Assembly: GCF_008704715.1 (NCBI RefSeq)
Contig: NZ_CP023689.1
Span: 3,286,001-3,350,000, forward strand
DNA length: 64,000 nt
Direction of reading: 5' to 3'
Source: Streptomyces chartreusis
Lineage (GTDB): Bacteria; Actinomycetota; Actinomycetes; Streptomycetales; Streptomycetaceae
Within the stretch, counting starts at the first letter, position 1; each line of letters opens with the position of its first letter. The notes beneath the pieces were generated by a model that did not search any database, was not told where the DNA came from, and worked only from the letters and a program-made list of their open reading frames with translations. The translations under genes and the position numbers were made by a program. This document shows positions 9,308 through 18,046 of this stretch, one piece after another.

Positions 9308-10582
9308 ATGATCGAGGCAGTCGGCCTGACCAAGCGCTACGGCGACAAGACCGCTGTGTACAACTTGTCCTTCCAGGTGCGGCCCGGCGCCGTCACCGGC
9401 TTCCTGGGCCCGAACGGCTCGGGCAAGTCGACGACGATGCGCATGATCCTCGGCCTGGACAATCCGACCTCGGGGCATGTCACGATCGGCGGCTACCCGT
9501 ACCGCAGGCTGCCGAACGCCCCGCGGCAGGTCGGCGCGCTGCTGGACGCCAAGGCGGTGCACGGCGGACGCGCCGCGCGCGCACACCTGCTGAGCCTGGC
9601 CCAGCTGTCCGGCATCCCCGCCCGCCGGGTGGACGAGGTGCTGGGCGTGGTCGGCCTCCAGGACGTGGCGAGACGGCGCTCCAAGGGCTTCTCGCTCGGC
9701 ATGGGCCAGCGGCTCGGCATCGCCGCCGCGCTGCTCGGCGACCCTCAGGTGCTGCTGTTCGACGAGCCGGTCAACGGCCTCGACCCCGAGGGCATCCTCT
9801 GGGTGCGGAACCTGATGAAGTCGCTGGCGGCCGAGGGCCGTACCGTCTTCGTCTCCTCCCACCTGATGAGCGAGATGGCGCTGACCGCCGACCACCTGAT
9901 CGTCATCGGGCGCGGCCAGCTGCTGTCCGACATGAGCGTCAAGGACTTCATCGCCGCGAACTCCGCGGGCTTCGCCCGGGTCCGTACGCCCGACACCGAG
10001 CCGCAGCTGCGCGAGAAGCTGGCCGGCGCGCTCACCGAGGCGGGCGGGCACGTGCTGCCCGAGCAGGACGGCGCGCTCCGGATCACCGGGCTGGCGCTCC
10101 CCCGCATCAGCGACATCGCGCACGAGACCGATGTCCGTCTGTGGGAGCTGTCGCCGCACCAGGCCTCGCTGGAGGAGGCGTACATGCGGATGACGCAGGG
10201 CGCGGTCGACTACCGCTCGACCATCGACCAGAAGGAAGGGCTCCAGCAGCCGCTGCCGCCGGGCGCGCAGCCGCCGATGCCGGTGCCCGGTCAGGGCCAG
10301 CCGGGCTGGTACGCCCCGCCGCCGCCCCAGCAGGGCGGGCAGCCGTACGCCGCCCAGCCGGGTCAGCCCGGGCCGTACGGCGCTCCGGCGGCTCCGGGGG
10401 CCGGGACGCCGAACCCGTACGCGCAGGCGGCCCCGCAGGCGCCTCAGACGGCCCCGGGCCCGGCTCCGGCGGCTCCTGTGGCGCAGCCCGCGCCGCCGGT
10501 CGCCCAGAACCCCGCCCAGGCGCCCGCGAGCGCTCCTGCCGCCCCGCCCGCCGCCCCGACCCAGCCCGAGGACGCCCGATGA
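9308..10582 (+). CDS. ABC transporter ATP-binding subunit with Pro/Ala-rich tail, module 2
   Basis: Second DrrA-like ATPase, closely related to the one at 7434: MIEAVGLTKRYGDK against MIELEGLTKRYGDK. 424 aa. Walker A GPNGSGKST, signature FSLGMGQRL, Walker B LLFDEP. It differs from module 1 by about 110 C-terminal residues of low-complexity Pro/Ala/Gln/Gly sequence, probably disordered and cytoplasmic. ATG 9308 was chosen over GTG 9299 by analogy with the paralogue and for the GGAG before it. The stop overlaps the permease start (ATGA). Confidence 0.9.
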   Translation: MIEAVGLTKRYGDKTAVYNLSFQVRPGAVTGFLGPNGSGKSTTMRMILGLDNPTSGHVTIGGYPYRRLPNAPRQVGALLDAKAVHGGRAARAHLLSLAQLSGIPARRVDEVLGVVGLQDVARRRSKGFSLGMGQRLGIAAALLGDPQVLLFDEPVNGLDPEGILWVRNLMKSLAAEGRTVFVSSHLMSEMALTADHLIVIGRGQLLSDMSVKDFIAANSAGFARVRTPDTEPQLREKLAGALTEAGGHVLPEQDGALRITGLALPRISDIAHETDVRLWELSPHQASLEEAYMRMTQGAVDYRSTIDQKEGLQQPLPPGAQPPMPVPGQGQPGWYAPPPPQQGGQPYAAQPGQPGPYGAPAAPGAGTPNPYAQAAPQAPQTAPGPAPAAPVAQPAPPVAQNPAQAPASAPAAPPAAPTQPEDAR

Positions 10583-11451
10583 GCACGCCCCAGCCCCCGA
10601 TGCCGCAGACCGCCGCACCGAACTGGCAGGCGGCGCCCGGCACCCCGTACCCGACGTACACCTCCCCGATCCCCGTGGTGCGCACGCACCTCGGGCACGC
10701 GCTCGCCTCGGAGTGGACGAAGATCCGCTCGGTGCGCTCCACGATGTGGACGCTCGGGGTGTTCGTGGTGCTCGTGATCGGCATCGGCCTCTCGGTCGCC
10801 GCGCTGATCGCAGGCAACGCCTCGGAGGAGAGCCTCTCCGGCGAGAGCCCGCTGTCGTTCGGCTTCTTCGGACTGCTGCTCGGCAGCATCTGCATCATCA
10901 CGCTCGGCGTGCTGACCACCGCCTCGGAGTACGGCACCGGCATGATCCGCACCACGATGACCGCGTGCCCGACGCGTGGCCGGGTGCTGGCGGCCAAGTC
11001 GATCGTGTTCTTCGTGGTCGCGTTCGTGGTGACGCTGGCGTCGGCCGTCCTGGTCGCCCTCGCGGACGTGGCGTTCCTGGAGGGTTCCCGGGAGCCGACC
11101 GGCGAGGAGTGGCTGAAGGGCACCGTCGGCATCTCGTTCTACATCGCGCTGCTCGGGCTGCTCTCGCTCGTCGTCGGCTCGATCATCCGGCACTCGGCGG
11201 GCGCGATCACGATCATGATCGGTGTCCTGCTGGCCCCGCTGGTCATCGCGCTCTTCATGTTCGCGGAGTCGCTGAAGGACCTTCAGCAGGCGCTGTTCGA
11301 GTACTCCATCCCGAACCAGCTGAGCGTCTTCTACGCCCAGTCCCTCTCCGAGTCCGGCCCGTCCGGCTGGGACCCGCTGTGGATCATGCTCGGCGTCACG
11401 GCCGCCGCGTTCGCCGGCGCCTGGGCGCTGCTGGAGAAGCGCGACGTGTGA
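10579..11451 (+). CDS. ABC-2 type permease with Pro-rich N-terminus, module 2
   Basis: Permease partner of the ATPase ending at 10582; the two overlap by 4 bases (ATGA). 290 aa. The first 35 residues are Pro/Gln/Ala-rich and cytoplasmic, then comes the family box ALASEWTKIRSVRSTMWTLG and about six transmembrane segments. Its reading frame is open far upstream through the preceding genes, but the protein starts at the ATG at 10579. Only 10 bases separate it from the converging small gene at 11462. Confidence 0.9.
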   Translation: MSTPQPPMPQTAAPNWQAAPGTPYPTYTSPIPVVRTHLGHALASEWTKIRSVRSTMWTLGVFVVLVIGIGLSVAALIAGNASEESLSGESPLSFGFFGLLLGSICIITLGVLTTASEYGTGMIRTTMTACPTRGRVLAAKSIVFFVVAFVVTLASAVLVALADVAFLEGSREPTGEEWLKGTVGISFYIALLGLLSLVVGSIIRHSAGAITIMIGVLLAPLVIALFMFAESLKDLQQALFEYSIPNQLSVFYAQSLSESGPSGWDPLWIMLGVTAAAFAGAWALLEKRDV

Positions 11452-11461
11452 GACCGGCCGG

Positions 11462-11794
11462 CTAGAACCTCGGCGCGTTCCTGGACCGCTGCACCCGTGT
11501 GGTGCGGCGGTCCTTCGCGTTCCAGCACGCCTTGTGCCAGTGGCGCCGGTCGTCCACGCCCGCGTGGTCGGGCCAGGCGACGACGTGCGGGACGCCGTCC
11601 GGGATCATCTGCTCGCAGCCCGGGCAGCGGTACGCCTTGCCCTGCGCACTCGCACCCGCCACATGCCGTACGTTCCACTCCTCGCCGTCCCAGCTCTCCG
11701 CGGACTGCCAGCCGCCGTAGCGGCCGGGACGGTCGTCCTCGGCGCTGTGGCCGGACGGGCCGGAGTCCTTGGGTCGATTGCGACGCGGGGACAC
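11462..11794 (-). CDS. small Cys-motif protein, putative zinc ribbon
   Basis: About 110 aa, unknown function. The C-terminal half carries RCPGCEQMIPDGVPHVV and then RRHWHKACWNAKDRR: a CxxC and a HxxxC that could bind one metal. The N-terminus is basic and Ser/Pro-rich. I chose GTG 11794 (SPRRNRPKD) because GAGG lies just before it; GTG 11806 would add four residues. It converges on the ABC permease and diverges from the luciferase-like gene. Relatives are, from memory, actinobacterial and sometimes labelled ATP/GTP-binding, but no P-loop is visible here. Confidence 0.75.
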   Translation of the reverse strand: MSPRRNRPKDSGPSGHSAEDDRPGRYGGWQSAESWDGEEWNVRHVAGASAQGKAYRCPGCEQMIPDGVPHVVAWPDHAGVDDRRHWHKACWNAKDRRTTRVQRSRNAPRF

Positions 11795-12017
11795 GGAACA
11801 CCTCACGGGGCTATACAGGATGCACGGGTCGCATCCAGCCTACGCGGCACGGACAGGGGTAGTCGTACGGCACCAACCCCCACAAGTCCCTCACGCCGGC
11901 CATTGATTCTGCAGACAATCCGCAAATCTCTTCGCCAAGCCGTGTCCTCGGCACGTGTCAGACGGTTATGCCCGGTGGGGGAGCTCCGCGTCGGAGCCAA
12001 GGAAGCAGGAAACAGCA

Positions 12018-13046
12018 ATGCGCGTAGGAAGTTTCGTACTCGCGGCCCGGTTCCCGGGCCAGGGTGATGGGGAGGCGCTGCACCGCGCGGTCCGCTCCGC
12101 CGAGGTCGCCGAGGAGGCGGGGCTCGACTCGGTCTGGCTGGCCGAGCACCACTTCGTGCCGTACGGCACCTGTCCGTCCGCGATCACCCTGGCCGCCATG
12201 CTGCTCGGCCGCACCAGCCGGCTGCGTGTCGGCACCGCGGTGAGCGTACTGCCCACCGCCCACCCGGTGGCCCTCGGCGAGCAGGCGGCACTGCTGCACA
12301 TCGCCTCCGGCGGGCGGTTCTCGCTGGGCGTGGGGCGCGGCGGGCCCTGGGTCGACCTGGAGGTGTTCGGGCAGGGCCTCAAGGCGTACGAGAAAGGGTT
12401 CCCGGAGTCGCTCGATCTGTTGATGCGCTGGCTGCGCGAGCCCTCGGTCGCGGCCGCCGGCGAGCGGTTCGGCTTCCGCGAGGTCGCCGTCGTACCGCGT
12501 CCCTCGGAGTGCCTCACGGACGTCGAGGGCCCCGAGGTCGTCGTCGCGTGCACCTCGCCGCGCAGTGTGCGGCTCGCGGCCGAGCGCGGGCTGCCGATGC
12601 TGCTCGGGATGCACGTGGGCGACGAGGAGAAGGCCGAGATGGTCGCACTGTGGCGGGAGCACGCCCGCGCGGCCGGGCGGCCGGTGGACGAGATCCGTGG
12701 CGCGGCCCATGTGTCGGCCGGCGTCTGCCAGATCGCGGACCGGCGCACGGACGCGGTGGAGACCCTCACGAAGGCGATGCCCGGCTGGCTGCGCCAGGGC
12801 CTGGACGCCCATGTGACGGTCGACGGCCGCAGGCGCTCGATGCGCGACCCGCTGGCGTACACCGAACTCCTCTGCGGGCTGCACCCGGTGGGCACGCCGC
12901 GCCTGTGCGCCGACCGCCTGGCGGCGACCAGTGAGCGGACCGGGATCTCCCGCTTCGCCCTGCTGGTCGAGGGCTCCGGCGACCTGGCGGCGACCGAGGA
13001 GAACGTACGACGGCTGGGCACCGAAGTGCTGCCGCACCTCGGCTGA
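12018..13046 (+). CDS. LLM-class flavin-dependent oxidoreductase (luciferase-like)
   Basis: Predicted F420- or FMN-dependent monooxygenase or reductase of the bacterial luciferase TIM-barrel family; substrate unknown. 342 aa. The N-terminal barrel includes EEAGLDSVWLAEHHF, the typical AEHH segment, then RLRVGTAVSVLPTAHPV and GRFSLGVGRGG. The ATG at 12018 follows GGAAGCAGGAAAC. The gene stands alone between the divergent Cys-motif gene and the convergent gene at 13150, so context gives no pathway. Confidence 0.85.
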   Translation: MRVGSFVLAARFPGQGDGEALHRAVRSAEVAEEAGLDSVWLAEHHFVPYGTCPSAITLAAMLLGRTSRLRVGTAVSVLPTAHPVALGEQAALLHIASGGRFSLGVGRGGPWVDLEVFGQGLKAYEKGFPESLDLLMRWLREPSVAAAGERFGFREVAVVPRPSECLTDVEGPEVVVACTSPRSVRLAAERGLPMLLGMHVGDEEKAEMVALWREHARAAGRPVDEIRGAAHVSAGVCQIADRRTDAVETLTKAMPGWLRQGLDAHVTVDGRRRSMRDPLAYTELLCGLHPVGTPRLCADRLAATSERTGISRFALLVEGSGDLAATEENVRRLGTEVLPHLG

Positions 13047-13149
13047 GCCGGCCGGTGCGCACCGAACACCCCGGACCGCCAGAGGGCTTGCCGCCCCAGT
13101 ACTGAATGCACCTCCCGCGTATGGAGCGGCAAGCAAGCGACTCAATGCG

Positions 13150-13542
13150 TCAGCAGTCCCTGAACTCCGGGGACTGGTTCAGCACCTGGCTGCGCACCGA
13201 GGTGAAGCGGGACAGCGTCTCGTCGACCGAGGAGTCAAGCGGGAACACCGCCACCCGGTGGCAGTTCTGGAATGCCAGTCGCACCCCGAAGTGCCGCTGC
13301 AGCGCGCCGCGTATCGCGTCACTCGCAAGCGCACGCAGCAGCTGGCCACGTGCCTGCTCGTCCGGCGGGGGCGTCTGGTTGTCGGCGAACGAGCCACCGT
13401 CGACCTTCAGCTGGGCCACCAGGGAGCTGATCATCTCCCATGCATAGGGCAGGGAGGTCCGGACGCAGTCGACGAAGGCGGCTTCGTCGACCTCGCCTCG
13501 CTCGGCCTGTTCGAGTAGGGCCGGTGAGACGTCGAGCGACAT
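13150..13542 (-). CDS. SCO5389 family protein (unknown function)
   Basis: 130 aa, conserved in Streptomyces as a neighbour of nucS; no known function. Begins MSLDVSPALLEQAERGEVDE, has a central GSFADNQTPPPDEQARGQLLRAL segment and a C-terminal LAFQNCHRVAVFPLD. No signal peptide or membrane segment. A good GAGAGGAGAACC precedes the ATG at 13542. It diverges from nucS across about 265 bases. Confidence 0.8.
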   Translation of the reverse strand: MSLDVSPALLEQAERGEVDEAAFVDCVRTSLPYAWEMISSLVAQLKVDGGSFADNQTPPPDEQARGQLLRALASDAIRGALQRHFGVRLAFQNCHRVAVFPLDSSVDETLSRFTSVRSQVLNQSPEFRDC

Positions 13543-13807
13543 GGGTTCTCCTCTCGCACCCCCGCAGCAGCAGGGGTTGCCGGACAGATGAGGGAGTTCG
13601 CGATACCGGACACTCTGTGTACACGCCTCGCGACCTCCCGTTTAATACGGTAGGCAACAGACGGTGACGGCACCAGGAGAATGCGTACATGGGCGGGCCC
13701 CGTTGGGCTCACAATCGGCCAGAAATGAACAGGGGCAGTCCGGGGTCTTACGGACTCCCCCAGGGCGAATCGCGTCGACAGGGACCCGTCGAGTAGCGTT
13801 GCCGACC
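13543..13807. promoter_or_regulatory. divergent intergenic region before nucS
   Basis: 265 bases between the divergent starts of the SCO5389-family gene and nucS. It contains an AT-richer TTTAATACGGTA around 13640, which could belong to a promoter in either direction. An open frame joins nucS from upstream, but its residues do not look like nucS protein. No stronger structure seen. Confidence 0.35.
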
Positions 13808-14479
13808 ATGCGTCTCGTCATTGCCCGATGCTCCGTCGACTACGCGGGCCGGCTCACCGCCCATCTGCCCTCGGCGCCCCGTCTGATCCTGGTCAAGGCG
13901 GACGGCAGCGTCTCGATCCACGCGGACGACCGGGCCTACAAGCCCCTCAACTGGATGTCGCCGCCCTGCACTCTGAAGGAGGGGGACGGCGAGCAGCAGG
14001 ACGTCTGGACGGTCACCAACAAAGCGGGCGAGAAGCTGATCATCACGATGGAGGAAATCCTCCACGATTCGTCCCACGAACTGGGTGTGGACCCCGGTCT
14101 GATCAAGGACGGCGTGGAAGCGCACCTCCAGGAACTCCTCGCCGACCGCATCGAGACGCTGGGCGAGGGCTACACGCTCATCCGCCGCGAGTACATGACG
14201 GCCATCGGGCCGGTCGACATCCTGTGCCGGGACGCGGAGGGCGCGACGGTCGCGGTCGAGATCAAGCGGCGCGGTGAGATCGACGGTGTGGAACAGCTCA
14301 CGCGCTACCTGGAGTTGCTGAACCGCGACCCGCATCTCGCCCCGGTGCGCGGCATCTTCGCGGCCCAGGAGATCAAGCCCCAGGCCCGAGTGCTCGCCAC
14401 GGACCGCGGCATCGGCTGCCAGGTCCTGGACTACGACGCGATGCGCGGCATCGAGGACGACAAGCTGCGGCTGTTCTAG
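13808..14479 (+). CDS. nucS: mismatch-specific endonuclease NucS/EndoMS
   Basis: Cleaves both strands at mismatched bases and supplies the non-canonical mismatch repair of actinobacteria, which lack MutS/MutL. 223 aa, normal length. The N-terminal DNA-binding half is followed by a RecB-like nuclease domain with D137 (GPVDILC) and E151-x-K153 (VAVEIKRRG). The C-terminus ends DDKLRLF; in Corynebacterium the C-terminal tail is reported to bind the beta clamp, and this ending fits. The ATG at 13808 begins [16 protein letters not shown], the family start. Confidence 0.95.
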   Translation: MRLVIARCSVDYAGRLTAHLPSAPRLILVKADGSVSIHADDRAYKPLNWMSPPCTLKEGDGEQQDVWTVTNKAGEKLIITMEEILHDSSHELGVDPGLIKDGVEAHLQELLADRIETLGEGYTLIRREYMTAIGPVDILCRDAEGATVAVEIKRRGEIDGVEQLTRYLELLNRDPHLAPVRGIFAAQEIKPQARVLATDRGIGCQVLDYDAMRGIEDDKLRLF

Positions 14480-14615
14480 GTCCGCGACCCGACCCCGAGG
14501 CCGGTTGGCACCGCCGAAACGGGCCATAGGGGCTGAGCGCCGTTGCGGCGGAGAAGTTTTGGCCGGGGACGGGTGCCGGGGCACGACGGATCGTCGCACC
14601 CCGGACGATGGCCCT

Positions 14616-14632
14616 GCTCACCAGCGGTGAGC
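14616..14632. terminator. possible terminator between convergent genes
   Basis: A perfect 7-bp stem GCTCACC/GGTGAGC with a 3-base AGC loop, in the 228-base gap between the ends of nucS and the converging STAND-like gene. No T-run follows, so this is only a candidate. Confidence 0.35.
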
Positions 14633-14707
14633 CCGCTCACCAACCACCACTCGGATCACGTGCGGTGGGCTCTGTTCGCCCACCGCCGCCCGGGTCCGAC
14701 CCGAAGG

Positions 14708-17257
14708 TCAGATCAGTGCGTCCGGGCCCGTGCTCGGGGGGTCGACTCGCGTGGACGCCGGGGCGCCCGCCGAGGTGGTCTCCGCCGGGCTGGAGGAGGC
14801 CGGGCCGCTGGCCGAGGTCGAGGAGGTCGGGGTCTCCGTCGGAGAGGTCGGGGTCTCCGTCGGTTCCTCCGTCGGCTCGTCCGTGGGGTCCTCGGTCGTC
14901 GGGTCGTCCGTCGGCGTATGGCTGGGCGGCTTGGTCGGCGAGGACGGCGGCTTCGTCGGGGACGACGGCGGCTTCGTCGGCGAGTGCGTGGAGCCGCCGC
15001 CCGAACCCTGCGTCCCGGTCGGGTCGTCCGACGGGTCCGTCGGATCGTCCGTCGGGGTCGGGTCGTCCGCCGTGCCGAGGGTGCCGTCGGGACCCGGATC
15101 CGTGGGCCGGCTGGTGGCCGTACCGGTGTCGCCCTTGTCGTCGTCGCTCTCCACCTTGTCCGCGCCCAGACTGTCGTCACCGGGGCCCTGGCTGGCGGAC
15201 GGGTTGACGCCGACCTGGTTGGCCGGGGCGTTGGGGTCGTTGTCGGACGTGGCGCCGAGCGTCACGACCGTGCCGAGCACCGCCACGAGCAGCGCGCCCG
15301 CGCCTGCCGCGACGAGGTTGCGGCGCGCGAAGTTCCGGATGCCGCCACGACCCTTGTGCGAGGCCATCGGGGCGGACGGCGCGGACGCCCGGTGGGTGAC
15401 CAGCGTCCCGGTGTCGCCGACGGGCGGGAACGGGGTCGGCACTCCGCCGGGAGGCGACTGCGACTCCTCGTAGCGCGCGTCCGGCACCTCCTCGCCCGCG
15501 GTCGCGCCGAACGCGGCCAGTCCCGGTGCCGTACCGGAGCGGTCCGAGACCAGCGCGAGGGCACGGCGCCCGGCGACGGTCCCGCGCTTGTCGGCGAGGG
15601 CGCCGCGCAGGCCGATGGAGGTCTCCAGCTCGGTGCGGGCCCGGTCCAGCTGGTCGCCGCAGAGCGCGAGGATGCCCAACTCGTGGTGGAAGTAGGCCTG
15701 TTCGGACACATCGCCGGCGAGGCGGGCGGCCTCGGCGCCGGCGCGCAGGGCCCGTTCCCAGGCGTTCCAGTGCAGTCCCGCCGCGAACGCGGGCGCCGCC
15801 GTGCGGGCCAGCTGCACGGTCGGGCTCTCCTCGCCCTCGGGTGGCGGTGTCGTCGCCGGCACGAGCACGCCCAGCGCGGCGAGCACGGCGTCGGCCTCGG
15901 CGGAGACCCGCTCCGGCGTGACCGAGGGGTGCCCGGCCCACCAGGCGTAGTGCTGCACGGCGGTGCGGGCGTCGTCCTGGGCGCCGTCGGCGTACCCGGC
16001 GGCCTCCAGCTGGACCTGCACCCCGGCGGCGAGCCGGTAGCGGGAGCCGACGGGCGAGACCAGCCCGCAGTCGGCCAGCTCGCCCAGCGCGGCGTCCGCG
16101 TGGGTGTCTCCGACGAGCGCGGGCAGATGCGCCTGGTGCGGCACCTCGCCGCCGAGCGCGACGGCGAACCTGAGGGTGGTCCGGGCGGAGGTGCTGAGCC
16201 GCGAGGCGAGCAGCTGTGCCGGTCCCGCGGCCTCTCCGAGCGACGGCAGCGGTGTCTCCTCGCCGCCCTCGGCCTCGACCGGGGTGTCGAAGGGCGCGTC
16301 GGACGGCGGGGCGTCCTCGAAGACGCCGTACTCGTCGACGGCGTCCGCGCCGGCCCGCAGCCGGTCGCGCTGCCGCAGCAGCGCCCCGGCCTGGACGAAC
16401 CTCAGCGGCAGGCCCTCGGACTCGAACCACAGGTCGCCGGCCCAGTTCGCCTCGTCCTCGGTGAGGACCCGGCCGATGCCGCGCTCCAGGAGGTCGACGC
16501 TCGCGGCACGGTCGAGCCCTTCGAGGGCGACCTCCTCGATGCCGGAGTCGGCGGACGGCGCGGGCACCTGGGGCGTGGCGGACAGCAGGAAGGCGCACTC
16601 GGGGGTCGCGTCGAGCAGCTCCTCGAGCGCGGCGCCGCCGAACTCGATGTCGTCCAGGACGACGACCGCGCCGATCTCACGCACGCACGAGAGCAGTTCG
16701 TCCCGCTCGGGGCGGTACAGGGGGGCGCCGTACACGGAGTAGAAGAGGTCGTACAGCAGATCGGCGGGCGCGCGGTGGAAGCCGGTGAGGCGGACGACGC
16801 CGTCGGGGGCGAGGTCCACGCAGTCCTCGGCGACGAGGTCGAGCAGGCTGGTGCGGCCCGCGCCACGGGCGCCGACCAGGCGTACGGAGCGGCCGCGGGC
16901 CAGCATCCGTACCAGCTGTTCGCGCTCGTCCTGGCGGGCCAGGAGCGGTTCGGCGGGACGGGTCGGACCGGGTGGGACCGGCGGCTTTGCGGCTCGGTCC
17001 GCCTCGGCGCGTTCGGCCGGGGTCAGCTTCTCGGGCCGCCCGGGACGCTCCGCCGGCGGGCAGATCTCGATCTCGCTGCCGTCGACGGGGTTGACGGTGA
17101 GCAGGTAGTCACCGGAGACCAGTTGCACCGTGCGGGCGAGTGCGGGCGAGTGCTGGCCGAAGTCGGGCGTGAGGGGGTCCCTGGGCGGGCGCGGACGCGA
17201 CGACTGGCCGTCGGCGTCATGGCCGTACTCCTCGGGTCCCCGGGTGTTCGGGTCCAT
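14708..17257 (-). CDS. membrane-anchored STAND/AfsR-like ATPase with Thr/Pro-rich outer tail
   Basis: About 849 aa. Residues 104-400 resemble an NB-ARC/STAND ATPase: a P-loop-like GARGAGRTS (about 129-137), with Arg where Walker A has Lys, then VVVLDDIEF as Walker B. A helical region (about 400-600, WNAWERALRAGAEAARLAGD) looks TPR-like. One transmembrane helix lies near residue 660 (LVAAGAGALLVAVLGTVVTLG). About 170 extracellular residues rich in Thr, Pro, Asp and Ser follow, with repeated SPTKPPS units. The ATG at 17257 has GGGGGGC upstream; a TTG 18 bases earlier is possible. A STAS gene lies upstream on the same strand, so a signalling role is inferred. Confidence 0.82.
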   Translation of the reverse strand: MDPNTRGPEEYGHDADGQSSRPRPPRDPLTPDFGQHSPALARTVQLVSGDYLLTVNPVDGSEIEICPPAERPGRPEKLTPAERAEADRAAKPPVPPGPTRPAEPLLARQDEREQLVRMLARGRSVRLVGARGAGRTSLLDLVAEDCVDLAPDGVVRLTGFHRAPADLLYDLFYSVYGAPLYRPERDELLSCVREIGAVVVLDDIEFGGAALEELLDATPECAFLLSATPQVPAPSADSGIEEVALEGLDRAASVDLLERGIGRVLTEDEANWAGDLWFESEGLPLRFVQAGALLRQRDRLRAGADAVDEYGVFEDAPPSDAPFDTPVEAEGGEETPLPSLGEAAGPAQLLASRLSTSARTTLRFAVALGGEVPHQAHLPALVGDTHADAALGELADCGLVSPVGSRYRLAAGVQVQLEAAGYADGAQDDARTAVQHYAWWAGHPSVTPERVSAEADAVLAALGVLVPATTPPPEGEESPTVQLARTAAPAFAAGLHWNAWERALRAGAEAARLAGDVSEQAYFHHELGILALCGDQLDRARTELETSIGLRGALADKRGTVAGRRALALVSDRSGTAPGLAAFGATAGEEVPDARYEESQSPPGGVPTPFPPVGDTGTLVTHRASAPSAPMASHKGRGGIRNFARRNLVAAGAGALLVAVLGTVVTLGATSDNDPNAPANQVGVNPSASQGPGDDSLGADKVESDDDKGDTGTATSRPTDPGPDGTLGTADDPTPTDDPTDPSDDPTGTQGSGGGSTHSPTKPPSSPTKPPSSPTKPPSHTPTDDPTTEDPTDEPTEEPTETPTSPTETPTSSTSASGPASSSPAETTSAGAPASTRVDPPSTGPDALI

Positions 17258-17516
17258 AGGTTTCAAGCCCCCCAAAAGCGTCGTGTGCAGTTCGCGGCCC
17301 CTCCCGGCCTTTGCACACCGCGCTGTCGCTTCTGGTCCGGGCCCGCTCGAAGGGGTTTGTCTAGGCAGCGGGCAGCCGAACCCTAAACCTTCGCACAGTA
17401 TCTACGACAGGTCGGGGTACCGCGCCGTCCGAGACATCACAGTCTCGTGAGGATTGGGCGCGACGTGCACTTCGCAACCGGAACGCCCTACTGTCCCGCC
17501 CCACCCGTGCCGGGTG

Positions 17517-17840
17517 TCACACCCGGGGCAGGGACTCCACCCCGATGCCGCCCTCGATCGCCAGGATCCGGTGCAGCCGGGTGGCCACCAGCAGGCGCTG
17601 CATCTGCGGCGGCACGCCGCGCAGCACCAGGCGCCGGCCGCAGCGGCCGGCCCGCCGATGGGCCCCCATGATCACCCCGAGTCCGGTGGCGTCCCAGAAC
17701 TCCAGCTCGGACAGGTCGAGCACCAGATCGCCGACTCCGTCGTCGACGGCCGAGTGCAGGACCGTACGGGCGTCCGCCGCGCTGCGGACGTCGAGGCGGC
17801 CCCCGACGACCAGTTCGGCGTGGTCGCCCCTGATGTGCAT
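17517..17840 (-). CDS. STAS-domain anti-sigma factor antagonist
   Basis: 107 aa, a single STAS domain of the SpoIIAA/RsbV type, predicted to free a sigma factor by binding an anti-sigma kinase. The phosphorylation loop LDLSELEFWDATGLGVIMG has Thr52 where SpoIIAA has Ser58; Thr is used in some actinobacterial members, so regulation by phosphorylation is still possible. No anti-sigma kinase is adjacent; the nearest RsbW-like ATPase is at 56181. The large STAND-like gene lies downstream on the same strand and 3-hydroxybutyryl-CoA dehydrogenase upstream. Confidence 0.87.
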   Translation of the reverse strand: MHIRGDHAELVVGGRLDVRSAADARTVLHSAVDDGVGDLVLDLSELEFWDATGLGVIMGAHRRAGRCGRRLVLRGVPPQMQRLLVATRLHRILAIEGGIGVESLPRV

Positions 17841-17935
17841 ATCGCTCCCCTAAGCGTGCGTTCGTGCTCCGCGTGTGTGGTCTGCGTAGGTGCCTGTGTC
17901 TGTGTTTGCTATGAGTCTTCGCTGTGGCCGGTGAT

Positions 17936-17970
17936 GCAACCTCTGACTGCGTTGAGCGGCCAGAGGTTGC
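17936..17970. repeat. perfect inverted repeat, likely hairpin
   Basis: GCAACCTCTG (17936-17945) pairs perfectly with 17961-17970 across a 15-base spacer. It lies downstream of the 3-hydroxybutyryl-CoA dehydrogenase stop (18047) and upstream of the STAS start (17840). It could end the first transcript or act as an operator for the second. No T-run is visible on the minus strand. Confidence 0.5.
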
Positions 17971-18046
17971 CGTCTGTAAGCGAACCGATACCGAATTCAC
18001 CCCATCGCGTGATGCGTGAGAGGGCTGTGCGGTGGTCTACGAAACC

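Noticed and set aside
8443..10578. Upstream part of the open frame that ends in the module 2 permease
   Set aside because: It overlaps the real module 1 permease and module 2 ATPase in another frame; only the part from 10579 is protein-like.
14543..17386. 947-codon open frame on the + strand opposite the STAND-like gene
   Set aside because: Antisense shadow; Arg/Gly/Val-rich with no motif, whereas the minus strand has ATPase motifs, a membrane helix and a ribosome site.
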